In this document: positions 27,571 through 36,881 of the stretch, in pieces
How positions within the stretch are numbered: the first letter of the stretch is position 1
How the letters are laid out: every line of letters starts with the position of its first letter
Source of the DNA: Elusimicrobia bacterium RIFOXYA2_FULL_39_19
Lineage (GTDB): Bacteria; Elusimicrobiota; Endomicrobiia; CG1-02-37-114; XYA2-FULL-39-19
Length of the DNA: 47,839 bases
Reading direction: 5' to 3'
NCBI GenBank assembly: GCA_001800285.1
Contig: MGVC01000038.1
Span: 1-47,839, forward strand
Notes under the pieces: model-generated
Database searches by the model: none
The model's input: the letters and a program-made list of their open reading frames with translations, nothing else
What the model was told of the DNA's origin: nothing
Translations under genes and position numbers: made by a program

Positions 27571-29889
27571 CTACTTCTTCTTTTCTATCAACTCTACCAG
27601 TAAAAAACCTGTAAAATCAATATTCATAAACGGGTTGCTTCCTTTGATATCCGGATATTTTACATTGTTGGCATAATCATAGACCTTGTAGGTTTTGTTC
27701 TTTTCCAGGCCCCTGAATTCCACTTTGCCTTTAAATTTCGGGTCAAATTGCTGTTTCATTTTCTGGTAATGCTTGGAAACAAACGCTACTTCCTGCGAAC
27801 CTTTTTTGCCGTCAAATTCCAGGTACTGCTCCATACCGCCCCAGGGTTCAACTAAACCGTCCGGTTCGCTGGCATAGAAGGAATAATATAGTTTTCCGTT
27901 TTGTTTGATTACATGGGTTTCAGGTTTATCATAAATTAAATCATAGAGATTTAAGTACTCGCCTTTGGAAAGCATTTTTTCGTTATAAATACCTATCCAT
28001 TTTTTCCAGTATCCTACTTTTTCTGGTGTAACCGGGTCATTTTTAAAAGCCAACGCGCCCTGTTTCTCTTTCTGAGCTGTTTTGTCTTCGCCTTTTAAGT
28101 TATACCTGGTTCCTGGGATAGCGCCTACTCCTACCTGTGAAGCAAAATCTCTGCCATTATCAATAATTTCTATGTGATCTCCGTATATTGCAGCCCTGGG
28201 ACCAATAACAGCTTTCATAGCTTTTGTAAAACTTCTGGTTATCCAGGAAGTCCACGGGTCGCAGGTGGTTGCCTGATTTTGCCACTGTAATATTGTATAA
28301 ACAGACATCGTTCCACAGGGGCAGGTTTGAATAACTGCATCAGGATTTATACTTATTGCGGTTTCATATATAGTCCGCATTAATTCATCAAACTTTTCCG
28401 GGGCATCTTCCGGGTAGGGATGATTATGTTTCTCATTATAACAATTCGGGCAGATATAAATAGCATCTTGTTTGAAACCATCTATTTTCCAATCAAGAAA
28501 CATCTTTTTTGTCAGCTCATGAAAATGCTTTAAAACCCTGTTGTCCATGGAACAACCGAAGAAATAGCCTCTTTTGGTTATTTCTTTTTTTCCATCAGGG
28601 CGTGTGATAAATGCATCCGGATTTTCTGCTGCGAATTTTGAAACTTTATGATAAGGATGTTTTGCTGCTTCTACGCTGGCATCAGGATAATCCTTTAAAA
28701 ATGCCTGCACATCCGAAATTCCGTCAAACATACCTGGGACAGTCCATAACTGAACCTTGAAACCTTCTTTGTGAAGCATTTCAATAAACTTTTTAAACCC
28801 TTCTTCCCCTCCAGGATACATATCTTCCCTGGGGACCCAGTCACCTACATTGTCAAACCACCTGTCATCTATCGTTATCCATTTAATTCCTATTTCTTTT
28901 AATGAAGGAAGCAGTTCCAGAATATCTTTCTGAGTAAAATCCCTGCTATAACCCCAGGAACACCAAGATGGTTCATAACTAGCATTGGTGCCTTCCGGAA
29001 AATGTAGGCCCTGGTTTTTTATCATTTTAGAGTAGGTGGAAAGAGCTCCGAAATAATCTGCCTGGTCAAGAATTATGGCAGATTTAATGGTGGTATAGTA
29101 GGAATTTTTTGTTATTTTTTCTCTGGTCTTGTAATTAAGGTTCATTGTTACAATTTTATCTTTTTCTACTTTAACTGGGATGTAGCAAAGTTTAAACTTT
29201 GTTTCTATGTGACATACTCCGACACCCACATTTTTCTGCCATAAATAGCACACCGGAATGCCGCCGCCATAACCTGGCATTGTGCCCCATCTATAATCAT
29301 TTCTGGCACCACCGCCATCATGGGTATTATATATTCCCATATAATTATCTTTTCTGAAAGTTTCGTTTAATTCCTGGATAGCGTGTTCGCGTATTTCTCC
29401 GCTGCCGAAATATCCACAGAAATCATATGAGTTTTTAGTTTTTGCAGTTGCTTTTGCATCAAGCACCAGGCTATTCATAAATATTCTATCTATGTTATAT
29501 TCCCCGTCTCCATCAACGGAAAACACTCCGCGCATAACTATGGCCTTGGGATGGTCTTCAAAAAACTCAAATATGAGTTTCATTTTTACTGGAGTATTTA
29601 GAGAGTTTTTATCAACTGCTTCAACCGTATACCTTATACCCTTCCCCAAATAGTCCATTACGTCTTCTTTTATTACAGATTTTTCAAGAAGATGAAAACC
29701 GGAAACTTCTTTGCCATTAATTATTGCATAACAGACCGGTTTTGCATATTTTGAATTTTTATCATTAATACATGTTGTTACCCATTTTTTACCGTTAAAA
29801 TACTGCGGTACTGCATACATGTTTTTATTTATGTTTAATTTTACTTTAGGTGTAGATAGAACTGTGCCGTCAAATTTTTCTGCTGCCAT
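27571..29889 (-). CDS. GH36-like alpha-galactosidase/raffinose-synthase-type glycosidase
   Basis: A 772-residue cytoplasmic protein. The barrel begins near residue 300 (EPSWCSWGYSRDFTQKD, then WITIDDRWFDNVGDW). The nucleophile candidate is Asp475 in GFKQDAIY, and Asp544 in TTCDPWTSW is the likely acid/base. The layout resembles the raffinose-synthase/Sip1 branch and plant-type alkaline alpha-galactosidases more than bacterial AgaA. It may hydrolyse or transfer alpha-galactosyl groups. It sits directly behind the transporter and begins the intracellular enzyme run. AAAGGAG site. It is distinct from the GH36 gene at the far end of the cluster. Confidence 0.8.
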   Translation of the reverse strand: MAAEKFDGTVLSTPKVKLNINKNMYAVPQYFNGKKWVTTCINDKNSKYAKPVCYAIINGKEVSGFHLLEKSVIKEDVMDYLGKGIRYTVEAVDKNSLNTPVKMKLIFEFFEDHPKAIVMRGVFSVDGDGEYNIDRIFMNSLVLDAKATAKTKNSYDFCGYFGSGEIREHAIQELNETFRKDNYMGIYNTHDGGGARNDYRWGTMPGYGGGIPVCYLWQKNVGVGVCHIETKFKLCYIPVKVEKDKIVTMNLNYKTREKITKNSYYTTIKSAIILDQADYFGALSTYSKMIKNQGLHFPEGTNASYEPSWCSWGYSRDFTQKDILELLPSLKEIGIKWITIDDRWFDNVGDWVPREDMYPGGEEGFKKFIEMLHKEGFKVQLWTVPGMFDGISDVQAFLKDYPDASVEAAKHPYHKVSKFAAENPDAFITRPDGKKEITKRGYFFGCSMDNRVLKHFHELTKKMFLDWKIDGFKQDAIYICPNCYNEKHNHPYPEDAPEKFDELMRTIYETAISINPDAVIQTCPCGTMSVYTILQWQNQATTCDPWTSWITRSFTKAMKAVIGPRAAIYGDHIEIIDNGRDFASQVGVGAIPGTRYNLKGEDKTAQKEKQGALAFKNDPVTPEKVGYWKKWIGIYNEKMLSKGEYLNLYDLIYDKPETHVIKQNGKLYYSFYASEPDGLVEPWGGMEQYLEFDGKKGSQEVAFVSKHYQKMKQQFDPKFKGKVEFRGLEKNKTYKVYDYANNVKYPDIKGSNPFMNIDFTGFLLVELIEKKK

Positions 29890-29920
29890 TTGTTTCTCCT
29901 TTGATGTTTTTGGTTATTTT

Positions 29921-30088
29921 CTAATCTAATCGGAAGAAAGTTTTTTTAAAAATACGGTTTGTAATCAAGAGAATTGTATTAGTGTTTCGTTTTTCTGAGG
30001 AATTGCCGCTGTTAAAAGTAGATATAAACTCTTCGGTAAGAGGATTGTCAAGAATTGTAGCTGCGCTTTTAAAATCTGTTTCTAACAT
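29921..30088 (-). CDS. Small hypothetical ORF in the permease-to-GH36 gap
   Basis: A 55-codon frame (MLETDFKSAATILDNPLTEE at its start) on the transcribed strand, in the 239-base gap between the second permease and the GH36-like gene. I do not recognise it. No good ribosome binding site precedes it. The N-terminal half looks like coding sequence, while the Asn/Thr/Lys-rich end does not. It may be a small real gene, a relic, or chance. Confidence 0.3.
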   Translation of the reverse strand: MLETDFKSAATILDNPLTEEFISTFNSGNSSEKRNTNTILLITNRIFKKTFFRLD

Positions 30089-30128
30089 TTTACACCAAAT
30101 CTATATTATTACAGGATTATCCTGCAGA

Positions 30129-30965
30129 CTAGCCTTTCATACCGGACATAACTATGCCCTTTACGAAGAAACGCTGATTAAATATGTATAGAAGTATTAC
30201 TGGAAGTAAAATTATCATCGAACCTGCCATCAATAACGGCCAGTCTGTTGTATACTGTCCGGTAAAATACGCCAAGCCTACAGGCAGGGTCATTTTTTCT
30301 GGTGAATTTAGTACGATTAACGGCCACATAAAGTCATTCCAGGCACCCAGAAAAGTAAATGTGCCAAGAGTTGCCAGTGCTGGTTTTGATAAGGGAAGAA
30401 TTATACGCCAATAAATACCTACGTGCGAACAGCCGTCAATGGTCGCTGCTTCTTCCAATTCTTTCGGTATGGCAAGAAAGAACTGTCTGAAGAAGAAAGC
30501 CCCCCCAGCATGGAATATACCCGGAATAATCAAAGCTTTATATGTATCAATCCATCCAATATTTTTAAGTAAAATAAATACTGGTATCATAGTGACTTGT
30601 CCTGGAATCATCATCGTACCAAGATATGTTAAAAACAACTTGTCCCTGCCTGGGAACTCAAGTCTTGCAAAGGCATATCCGGCCATCGATCCTGTAAGCA
30701 ATGATCCAAAGGTTAAACAAGCTGAAATAAAAATGCTATTAAGGAAAAATCTGCCAAAAGGAGCCGCCTGCCATGCATGTGCGTAGTTTTCAAACACTAT
30801 TGGATTTGGAATCCATTTTGGCGGGAAAATAAAAACATTTGCCGGTTCTTTAAGTGATGTTGATAACATCCATATAAATGGCGCTATCATTGTCAAACCG
30901 AGCAAAATCATGAAAGTATACATGACTGTTTTTTTTAGGATACCGGCAATTTTTTTACTATGCAT
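30129..30965 (-). CDS. Carbohydrate ABC transporter permease (MalG/UgpE type)
   Basis: A 278-residue inner-membrane protein with six hydrophobic segments. The EAA loop, which docks with the ATPase, is clear near residue 175 (EELEEAATIDGCSHVGIYWR). It ends with the GIVMSGMKG tail common to MalG-type subunits. It pairs with the adjacent MalF-type permease and the lipoprotein to import an oligosaccharide. No ATPase is encoded within the window, so an MsmK/MalK-like subunit must come from elsewhere. Confidence 0.92.
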   Translation of the reverse strand: MHSKKIAGILKKTVMYTFMILLGLTMIAPFIWMLSTSLKEPANVFIFPPKWIPNPIVFENYAHAWQAAPFGRFFLNSIFISACLTFGSLLTGSMAGYAFARLEFPGRDKLFLTYLGTMMIPGQVTMIPVFILLKNIGWIDTYKALIIPGIFHAGGAFFFRQFFLAIPKELEEAATIDGCSHVGIYWRIILPLSKPALATLGTFTFLGAWNDFMWPLIVLNSPEKMTLPVGLAYFTGQYTTDWPLLMAGSMIILLPVILLYIFNQRFFVKGIVMSGMKG

Positions 30966-30990
30966 ACATTCCTTTAAATAAATTCATTTA

Positions 30991-31875
30991 CTAATAATAA
31001 TAATTTTTACCACCAGCATATTTCCACTGAATCATTGTAACTGTAAAAACAATAAAAAACAGAAACCATGAAATTGCCGATGCATAACCCATTTTAAACT
31101 GCTGAAATGCGTTTAAATATATTGAATACACTACCGTTGTAGTAGAACCCATAGGGCCACCCCCGGTCATAACATATGGTTCACTGAATACCTGAAAAGT
31201 ACCCATTACACCGGTAATTATAAGATAAAAATTAGCAAAAGAAAGCATAGGTAATGTTATGTGCCAGAATTTTTGCCATGGAGATGCACCATCAATGTTT
31301 GCAGATTCATATAATTCTTCAGGTATTCCCTGTAATGCAGCAAGATAAATTAGCATCTGGTAGCCTACACCCTTCCATAAACCGAATATAATTAATGCTG
31401 GTTTTGCCCAGGTTGTATCACGAAGCCAGTTTGGAGGGGTATGAACACCTATATACTTAAGGAAAGCATTTAAAATCCCGTAATCACCATTATATATCCA
31501 TTTCCATATTAATGCACAGGCAACACCGGAAGATATCACCGGAAAGAAATATATGGTCCTGAATATTCCAACTGCTTTTATTTTTTGATTTACAAGGATT
31601 GCCAAAAACAATGCTGCTGCTAAATCTATTGGAATAGCCAGAACAAAATAAAAAGTGTTGTAAACATAGTACCAAAAATCCTGGTCATTAATCATTTTTA
31701 TGAAATTGTCAAAACCAACAAATTTTGCCGGTGTAATAATATCCCATTCCATGAATGCCAGTACAAAAGATGCTACTACAGGAAATAAAGTAAAAACAAA
31801 GAACCCTAAAATCGGAGGCCCTAAAAAACTGTACCCTATAAATATTTTATTAAGTACTTTCTTGTTTATCTTCAT
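30991..31875 (-). CDS. Carbohydrate ABC transporter permease (MalF/UgpA type)
   Basis: A 294-residue inner-membrane protein with six hydrophobic segments. The EAA loop lies near residue 195 (ELYESANIDGASPWQKFWHI). The GGPMGSTTTVVYSIYLNAF region is typical for sugar permeases. The ATG lies inside the stop of the binding-protein gene (4-base overlap), and the second permease follows after 25 bases, the standard order for this importer class. Confidence 0.92.
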   Translation of the reverse strand: MKINKKVLNKIFIGYSFLGPPILGFFVFTLFPVVASFVLAFMEWDIITPAKFVGFDNFIKMINDQDFWYYVYNTFYFVLAIPIDLAAALFLAILVNQKIKAVGIFRTIYFFPVISSGVACALIWKWIYNGDYGILNAFLKYIGVHTPPNWLRDTTWAKPALIIFGLWKGVGYQMLIYLAALQGIPEELYESANIDGASPWQKFWHITLPMLSFANFYLIITGVMGTFQVFSEPYVMTGGGPMGSTTTVVYSIYLNAFQQFKMGYASAISWFLFFIVFTVTMIQWKYAGGKNYYY

Positions 31876-33179
31876 TTTTGAGTTTTCTTTTCTCCAATAA
31901 GCTTATTTAGCTGATCCTGCACCATCTTTGTATATGTAGCTATATCATACTTTTTTAAAAGCACGCCGTCAATATTCTTTGCCCAAACTATCTGGTCTAC
32001 TTCTGACCAGCTTATGTCCGGGTGCAGGTATTCTTTAAACGGATATGCGTAGGCCATTGTTTTTATATAAGCTGTATTGTCTTCATTTGGAAAATTGGGA
32101 TCTTTTTTTAGAAATTCCATTTCTGCTAGTTTCTTTATTGGAGGCACACAGTCTCCCTGAGCCATCATGTATTTTACTACTTCTTCGCTGCAGAAATATT
32201 TTATGAATTCATAGGACTGCTGAGGAAACTTGCACTGGCTTGAAATAACCCAGGCATGAGTTGAAATTGGTGATATTCTTATTTTTCCTTTTGGTAATTC
32301 ACAAACCCCAAAGTTAACCTTTGCTTTTCTAAAACTTACGGTATACCATCTTCCCCCTACAAACATACCTGCTCTTCCACCTTCAAATATTTCATAACTA
32401 CCCTGATCCGACGAATCTTTTAAATCAGGAATTACATGATATTTCAAAATCATATCTATAAGGAACTGAAGGCCCGCTCTGCTTTCCGGGGTATCATATA
32501 CACATTTTGATTTATCTTTGTTCCAAAGGCTTCCACCCCATGCTTTCACAAAATAGAGTACATCATTATCGTATAATGCGGCACCAAACTGTTTTACAAT
32601 ACCTCTTTCATCTTTAATAGTCATCTTTTTTGCTACTTCTAAAAATTCATTCCAAGTCCAATTACCTGAAGGATATTTTATTTTTGCTTTATCAAAAAGG
32701 TCTTTATTGTAATATACAACCGAAGGGCTCATGCTGTCTGTAAATGAATATATCTTTCCGCCCCAGGTAAATTCTTCAAGTATAGCAGGGTAGTACATAT
32801 TAACATCTAGTGATTTGTCTTTTTCAATAAAAGAATCTAATGGAACTATAGCATTTCTTTTAATAAATGAAGGGAGGTTCTGGGCCTCTAGAGAAAACAC
32901 ATCAGGCGCTGTATTTGAAGCAAACATTGTCAATAATTTCTGACCATAAGCCTGACCGCTTACAGGTTCAAACCTAATTTTAATATTTGGATTTTTGCTT
33001 TCAAAATTTCTGCATACTTCTTCAACAAGTTTATTGTAGTTTAAATCCGCTCCGCCGATTACAAATCTTAGCGTGACTACTTCATTTTCAGTTTTTAGAG
33101 CATTTTTATTGCCACATGAAACAAACAGAACACCTGCCACCAATACCGACAATATCACTATTATTGCTCTTTTAAACAT
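31872..33179 (-). CDS. Sugar ABC transporter substrate-binding lipoprotein (SBP_bac_1 type)
   Basis: A 435-residue exported lipoprotein: N-terminal signal MFKRAIIVILSVLVAGVLFV, then the lipobox ending at Cys22 (LFVSC-G). The mature part has the class-1 binding-protein pattern (VEEVCRNFESKNPNIKIRFE; AGMFVGGRWY). It captures an oligosaccharide in the periplasm and passes it to the two permeases. GGAGG lies seven bases before the ATG. The 137-base gap upstream is a natural place for a promoter, but I see no convincing -10/-35 pair. Substrate unknown. Confidence 0.93.
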   Translation of the reverse strand: MFKRAIIVILSVLVAGVLFVSCGNKNALKTENEVVTLRFVIGGADLNYNKLVEEVCRNFESKNPNIKIRFEPVSGQAYGQKLLTMFASNTAPDVFSLEAQNLPSFIKRNAIVPLDSFIEKDKSLDVNMYYPAILEEFTWGGKIYSFTDSMSPSVVYYNKDLFDKAKIKYPSGNWTWNEFLEVAKKMTIKDERGIVKQFGAALYDNDVLYFVKAWGGSLWNKDKSKCVYDTPESRAGLQFLIDMILKYHVIPDLKDSSDQGSYEIFEGGRAGMFVGGRWYTVSFRKAKVNFGVCELPKGKIRISPISTHAWVISSQCKFPQQSYEFIKYFCSEEVVKYMMAQGDCVPPIKKLAEMEFLKKDPNFPNEDNTAYIKTMAYAYPFKEYLHPDISWSEVDQIVWAKNIDGVLLKKYDIATYTKMVQDQLNKLIGEKKTQK

Positions 33180-33316
33180 ATAAATCCTCCGAAGTATAAG
33201 TTTATTGTTTTTGTAATATTTATAACTATATTTAACCCAAAATTATTTATCTTTTTTTAAAAATGAGGTTAGTTTCTCAATTCGGGCAGTGAATGTTTAT
33301 TGAAGATAAAACCAAA
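33180..33316. other. Intergenic gap before the sugar-binding lipoprotein gene
   Basis: A very AT-rich gap. Apart from the ribosome binding site, the minus strand shows a weak 4-base stem (TGAG/CTCA) followed by TTTTT that could end the upstream operon, and a TATAAA/TATAGT-rich stretch where a promoter would fit. Neither is strong enough to call separately. Confidence 0.3.
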
Positions 33317-34570
33317 TTATTTTCTTATAATGCAAACCTTTTTTGTATCGGTTAAGCCCGGTGCTTCTATATGAACCAAGTAAATACCGCTGGCAACTAT
33401 ATCTCCACTATCGTTTTCTCCACCCCAAAATACAGTCTGTAACCCGGCATTTTTAAATTCACCCGGAATAAGCGTACATACCAATACTCCAGCTTGATTA
33501 TATATCTTCATTGTTACTAAACCATCAGCAGCAATGTAATAAGCTATTTCAACCCGATTTCCATCTTCCGGTAAACAAATATTATCTACTGGTTTTAATA
33601 CACCGGTGTTTACGCTACCTAATGGAGTAAAAAGTGTTCCTGATCCATCCTTTCCTCTAAATACTTGTATTCTGCTGTTATAATTGTCTGCTACGTATAT
33701 ATTGCCGGATACTTTATCTATTCCTATACCACCTGATGTGCCGCCTCTGGCAAAATTGAATTCACCTTTTCCTGAACCATAAGGCCCGCCAAATTGTGTA
33801 AGATAATTACCTTCCTTATCATAAACATGAACACCTTGTGTTGATCCAAGTAAAATATATACCTTATTATCAGGCCCTATATCGATATCAATAGGTCTGC
33901 CGCTGGCGAAAGTAACGCTTGCCCAAGCACCTGACGTATCAACCCCATCAGTAGTACATCTCCTTACACCATCTGAAATACAAACATAAAGCGTTGTACC
34001 ATCTAAAGTTATTCCTCTGATATCCGAGCTAAAAGTCCAATCTGAAACGTAGGCGCCAGTCACTTTGTCAAGTTTCGTTATTTTTCCTGGATTATCGTCG
34101 CCTGAATCACCAACGTACATATAATCAGAATCAACAGCAATACCTTGAATACTGTAAAACATTCCGGGAGTTATTTCTGATTGAGTACTACGGCAAAGTT
34201 CTATTGAACTACCACCGTTTTTAGGGGTTTTTATTATAAGATTCTCTTCCGGTGTTTTCAAGTAATCAAGAACTGTAGAGTAAACATAATCATCGTCCAT
34301 AGCAATAAAGAAATAATCACCAGGAAGAACATAAGTATTTACCACAGCCCCTGTTCCGTCAAATTCTACCATTCTTTCAGAGTATGCATCAGTCATAAAC
34401 ACATGTTTATTACTGCCGTCAACTACAACATCCATGGGGCGTATGGTAACAGCCGGGTCAACCCAGGAAAAAAAACATTCATATTCTGTATAAGAAAAGA
34501 CAGACGGGCTGAAACAAACAAGTGAAATTAAGGATAAAAACAAGTGTAAAACAATTTTATTTTTTTTCAT
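33317..34570 (-). CDS. Secreted NHL-type beta-propeller protein with FlgD-like C-terminal domain
   Basis: A 417-residue exported protein. The signal peptide is about residues 1-26 (ending SVFS). The body is a six-bladed-propeller type with repeats such as VVDGSNKHVFMTDAYSERMV and GNIYVADNYNSRIQVFRG. The last ~80 residues are a FlgD-like Ig domain (VTMKIYNQAGVLVC, then ASGIYLVHIEAPG...KKVCIIRK), the type of C-terminus that acts as an export signal in type-IX secretion and occurs widely in candidate phyla. It may bind glycan or cell surface. Last gene of the envelope block. Confidence 0.75.
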   Translation of the reverse strand: MKKNKIVLHLFLSLISLVCFSPSVFSYTEYECFFSWVDPAVTIRPMDVVVDGSNKHVFMTDAYSERMVEFDGTGAVVNTYVLPGDYFFIAMDDDYVYSTVLDYLKTPEENLIIKTPKNGGSSIELCRSTQSEITPGMFYSIQGIAVDSDYMYVGDSGDDNPGKITKLDKVTGAYVSDWTFSSDIRGITLDGTTLYVCISDGVRRCTTDGVDTSGAWASVTFASGRPIDIDIGPDNKVYILLGSTQGVHVYDKEGNYLTQFGGPYGSGKGEFNFARGGTSGGIGIDKVSGNIYVADNYNSRIQVFRGKDGSGTLFTPLGSVNTGVLKPVDNICLPEDGNRVEIAYYIAADGLVTMKIYNQAGVLVCTLIPGEFKNAGLQTVFWGGENDSGDIVASGIYLVHIEAPGLTDTKKVCIIRK

Positions 34571-34573
34571 TTT

Positions 34574-35746
34574 TTATAACCACGCTGTGAACCTGAATCC
34601 ATAGTAATAATTTGTGTTATCTCTATAGTTGTTTGATGAATCTTCCATGTTATAAGACATATCAAAAGTAACCTGAAAATGCTTCATAAAATTATAAGTG
34701 AGATCCGGATTAATGCTCATTATACTTCTGGTAAGCTCATCTGAATTAGGATAATTTCTTATCATTTGTTGTATAGAAATACCAAAATCGTAGACCGGCC
34801 TATCTCTTACCTCAAGCTCTGTTCCCATATAAAACCTTGCACCGGTAGCATTATAACTATAAAAAACATTCTTCCTGTTATATGTTTCATAACGCGGCTC
34901 AAACGAAATAGCTACATTCTCACGCAATTGATAGTTTACTCTTGGGTAAAACAGCATCGTTTGGTAATCATTAGCACGTATATTATTTTCCTGGTTTTGA
35001 GTTATTCCTTTATTCAAGCCGAACCTGTTTGTTATCTGAACGTTAAAACCAAGTGAAACTTTTGAATTTACCGATCTGCGCCATTCTCCCGCAGAATTGA
35101 CATAACAATAATCAGAATAATCAGAGGTACCATTATAATTGTAGTTATAAAAGTATGTATAGAACCTCTTGTATTCATTTAATTCAAGGGCCTCATTAAA
35201 CTCATAGCTGCTATTTATATCAAAATAAAAACCATCATAATGGGCAATATAACCTGTTACAGGGCCAGGAGTAGTGCTTGATGAACGTTTAAGACTATTA
35301 TAGTTTTTATGTTCACCTTGAATAGTTAATCTTATATTTTCATCACCACTATACCTTTTTATTAATGTATAACCAAAACCGTCTGTTTTATAATTTATTA
35401 GACCTTCCAACCAAGATGCATCAAGAGCTTTATTATTCTCATTCTGTAAAAAGAATACTGCAGAAAAATTTGGAAATGCATCTGGAAAAATGTTTTCATA
35501 TTTATAACCTACGGCGATGTCTTCAAGAGTGCTTCTTGATTTTTCATTAGCTTCCACTTCCCAGTCTTCAAGACTTGTATTTGGTGTAGGGTATTTGTAA
35601 ATGTCTACAACAACACCATTACTGTATTCAAGCATAAGGTGTTTTGATTCACTGAATGTACCGCCTGTTAACGGGTTACGCATCCTTGCCTGAGCAAAAC
35701 TGACTAATAAAAAGGTAATAGAAAATAATATTGTTATTTTTTTCAT
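34574..35746 (-). CDS. Outer-membrane beta-barrel protein, unknown specificity
   Basis: A 390-residue exported protein with a signal peptide (MKKITILFSITFLLVSFAQA). The mature chain is made of alternating hydrophobic/polar segments rich in Tyr, Asn and Phe, and ends in an aromatic strand (YYYGFRFTAWL) typical of an outer-membrane barrel. It has no TonB box or plug domain. A porin or an anchor/gate partner of the neighbouring PorV-like protein is possible. It overlaps that gene by four bases and lies four bases before the propeller gene. Confidence 0.65.
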   Translation of the reverse strand: MKKITILFSITFLLVSFAQARMRNPLTGGTFSESKHLMLEYSNGVVVDIYKYPTPNTSLEDWEVEANEKSRSTLEDIAVGYKYENIFPDAFPNFSAVFFLQNENNKALDASWLEGLINYKTDGFGYTLIKRYSGDENIRLTIQGEHKNYNSLKRSSSTTPGPVTGYIAHYDGFYFDINSSYEFNEALELNEYKRFYTYFYNYNYNGTSDYSDYCYVNSAGEWRRSVNSKVSLGFNVQITNRFGLNKGITQNQENNIRANDYQTMLFYPRVNYQLRENVAISFEPRYETYNRKNVFYSYNATGARFYMGTELEVRDRPVYDFGISIQQMIRNYPNSDELTRSIMSINPDLTYNFMKHFQVTFDMSYNMEDSSNNYRDNTNYYYGFRFTAWL

Positions 35747-36753
35747 TTAAATCTCATGGTTAATGAAATTTTGCTTGTATTGCCTAATTCTCCCATCGCA
35801 TTATTTGCATAATCAAACTGATAACCTTTAACATTAAAACCTATTCCATAAGCCATAGAGTCAAGGTCATAGCCGGTCTTATAACCAAATCTTACAGCTA
35901 TGAGTTTTGCATACCAGTATTCAACACCCATATGGATTTTCACGCTTCCTTCAACTATCGGGTTTACAGCTTCTACGCTGGTTACATAACTGTTAAAATA
36001 ATCCCCGCCTTTATAAGAAACTCCCAACCTTATATTTTTGGGTATTGGTTCGGCCCTATATAGATACTGAACCGGTGTACCAAGATTCTGAAAAAGCATG
36101 CCAAAACTGATATTTTTCTTATTCTGCATCAATAAACCCAAATCAAAAGCATAACAATGTGAAGAATATTGTTCAACAAGAGTAGTTGAAAGAAACTTAA
36201 AACTAAGGCCGTATCTTAAAGTCCAGTCTTTGAAGCTTTTATACTTCGTGCTGTACGACCAGCTAACCGCTGTATCTGACTGCGCTTTAAGGGTTTTTGA
36301 AATTCTTAGAGGAGAATTAAACTCAAAGTTACCGCCATCAAGCATGGTAACACTTACACCGTATGCGTTATTGCTTCTTTTGCTGGGTTTTACATATCCA
36401 AAAAAGTAATCTTTAGAATCAATTAATCCCTGGTTTAACATCGTTCCTAATTCCGGTGTTTTTATGGTAGATAAAGCGGCCGGGTTCCAGAGAACGCCAT
36501 TTACATCATCACTTACTGCGGTATAGGCGTCTCCCATACCCATGGGCCTGGCACCCATGCCATGCGAAAGGATAGTGTCTACAGAAGAACCTGCGCCAAT
36601 TGCATAAGACAGCGCATTTAAACCAAACATTAGAGTTATTGTTAAGAAAATTAATAAAGACTTGTTTGATTCTCTATAGTAAAGGAAGGGAGATGTTTGG
36701 ATTGCTGTCTTGAGGCTTTTTTTAACCTGAAATTTTGAAAGAAGAAAAAACAT
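35743..36753 (-). CDS. PorV/PorQ-family (UPF0164) outer-membrane protein, copy A
   Basis: A 336-residue exported protein. The hydrophobic signal core (LLIFLTITLMFGLNALSYA) starts only near residue 33, so the N-region is unusually long or the true start is later. The mature N-terminus GARPMGMGDAYTAVSDDVNG followed by LWNPAALS is the classical PorV/PorQ/UPF0164 signature, and the barrel ends KISLTMRFK. PorV and PorQ are outer-membrane barrels that handle exported cargo in type-IX secretion; many phyla without a full system have copies. A strong sigma70-like promoter lies just upstream. Confidence 0.85.
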   Translation of the reverse strand: MFFLLSKFQVKKSLKTAIQTSPFLYYRESNKSLLIFLTITLMFGLNALSYAIGAGSSVDTILSHGMGARPMGMGDAYTAVSDDVNGVLWNPAALSTIKTPELGTMLNQGLIDSKDYFFGYVKPSKRSNNAYGVSVTMLDGGNFEFNSPLRISKTLKAQSDTAVSWSYSTKYKSFKDWTLRYGLSFKFLSTTLVEQYSSHCYAFDLGLLMQNKKNISFGMLFQNLGTPVQYLYRAEPIPKNIRLGVSYKGGDYFNSYVTSVEAVNPIVEGSVKIHMGVEYWYAKLIAVRFGYKTGYDLDSMAYGIGFNVKGYQFDYANNAMGELGNTSKISLTMRFK

Positions 36754-36810
36754 GTTATGATTACTTATTTCCCTTTATTTTTTAAAAACAATTCTTTCTG
36801 ATGTTTAATT

Positions 36811-36839
36811 ATATTATATTTATTGCAAATTAAAGTCAA
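36811..36839 (-). promoter_or_regulatory. Sigma70-type promoter of the PorV-like copy A operon
   Basis: TTGACT, a 17-base spacer, then TATAAT-like TAATAT on the minus strand, 58 bases before the PorV-like start. This is the best promoter I see in the window. The TTTGACATT motif lies three bases upstream of the -35 box. Confidence 0.6.
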
Positions 36840-36842
36840 GCT

Positions 36843-36851
36843 AATGTCAAA
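36843..36851 (-). promoter_or_regulatory. TTTGACATT motif upstream of PorV-like copy A
   Basis: An exact 9-base word that also occurs upstream of the second PorV-like gene. Its position just before the -35 box would suit an activator. Confidence 0.3.
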
Positions 36852-36881
36852 ATATTTTCAAATGTAAAACTACACTACGAT

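Noticed and set aside
29982-30191. Plus-strand 69-codon frame in the permease-to-GH36 gap
   Set aside because: It runs antisense into the permease gene, has no ribosome site, and the minus-strand small ORF is the better candidate.
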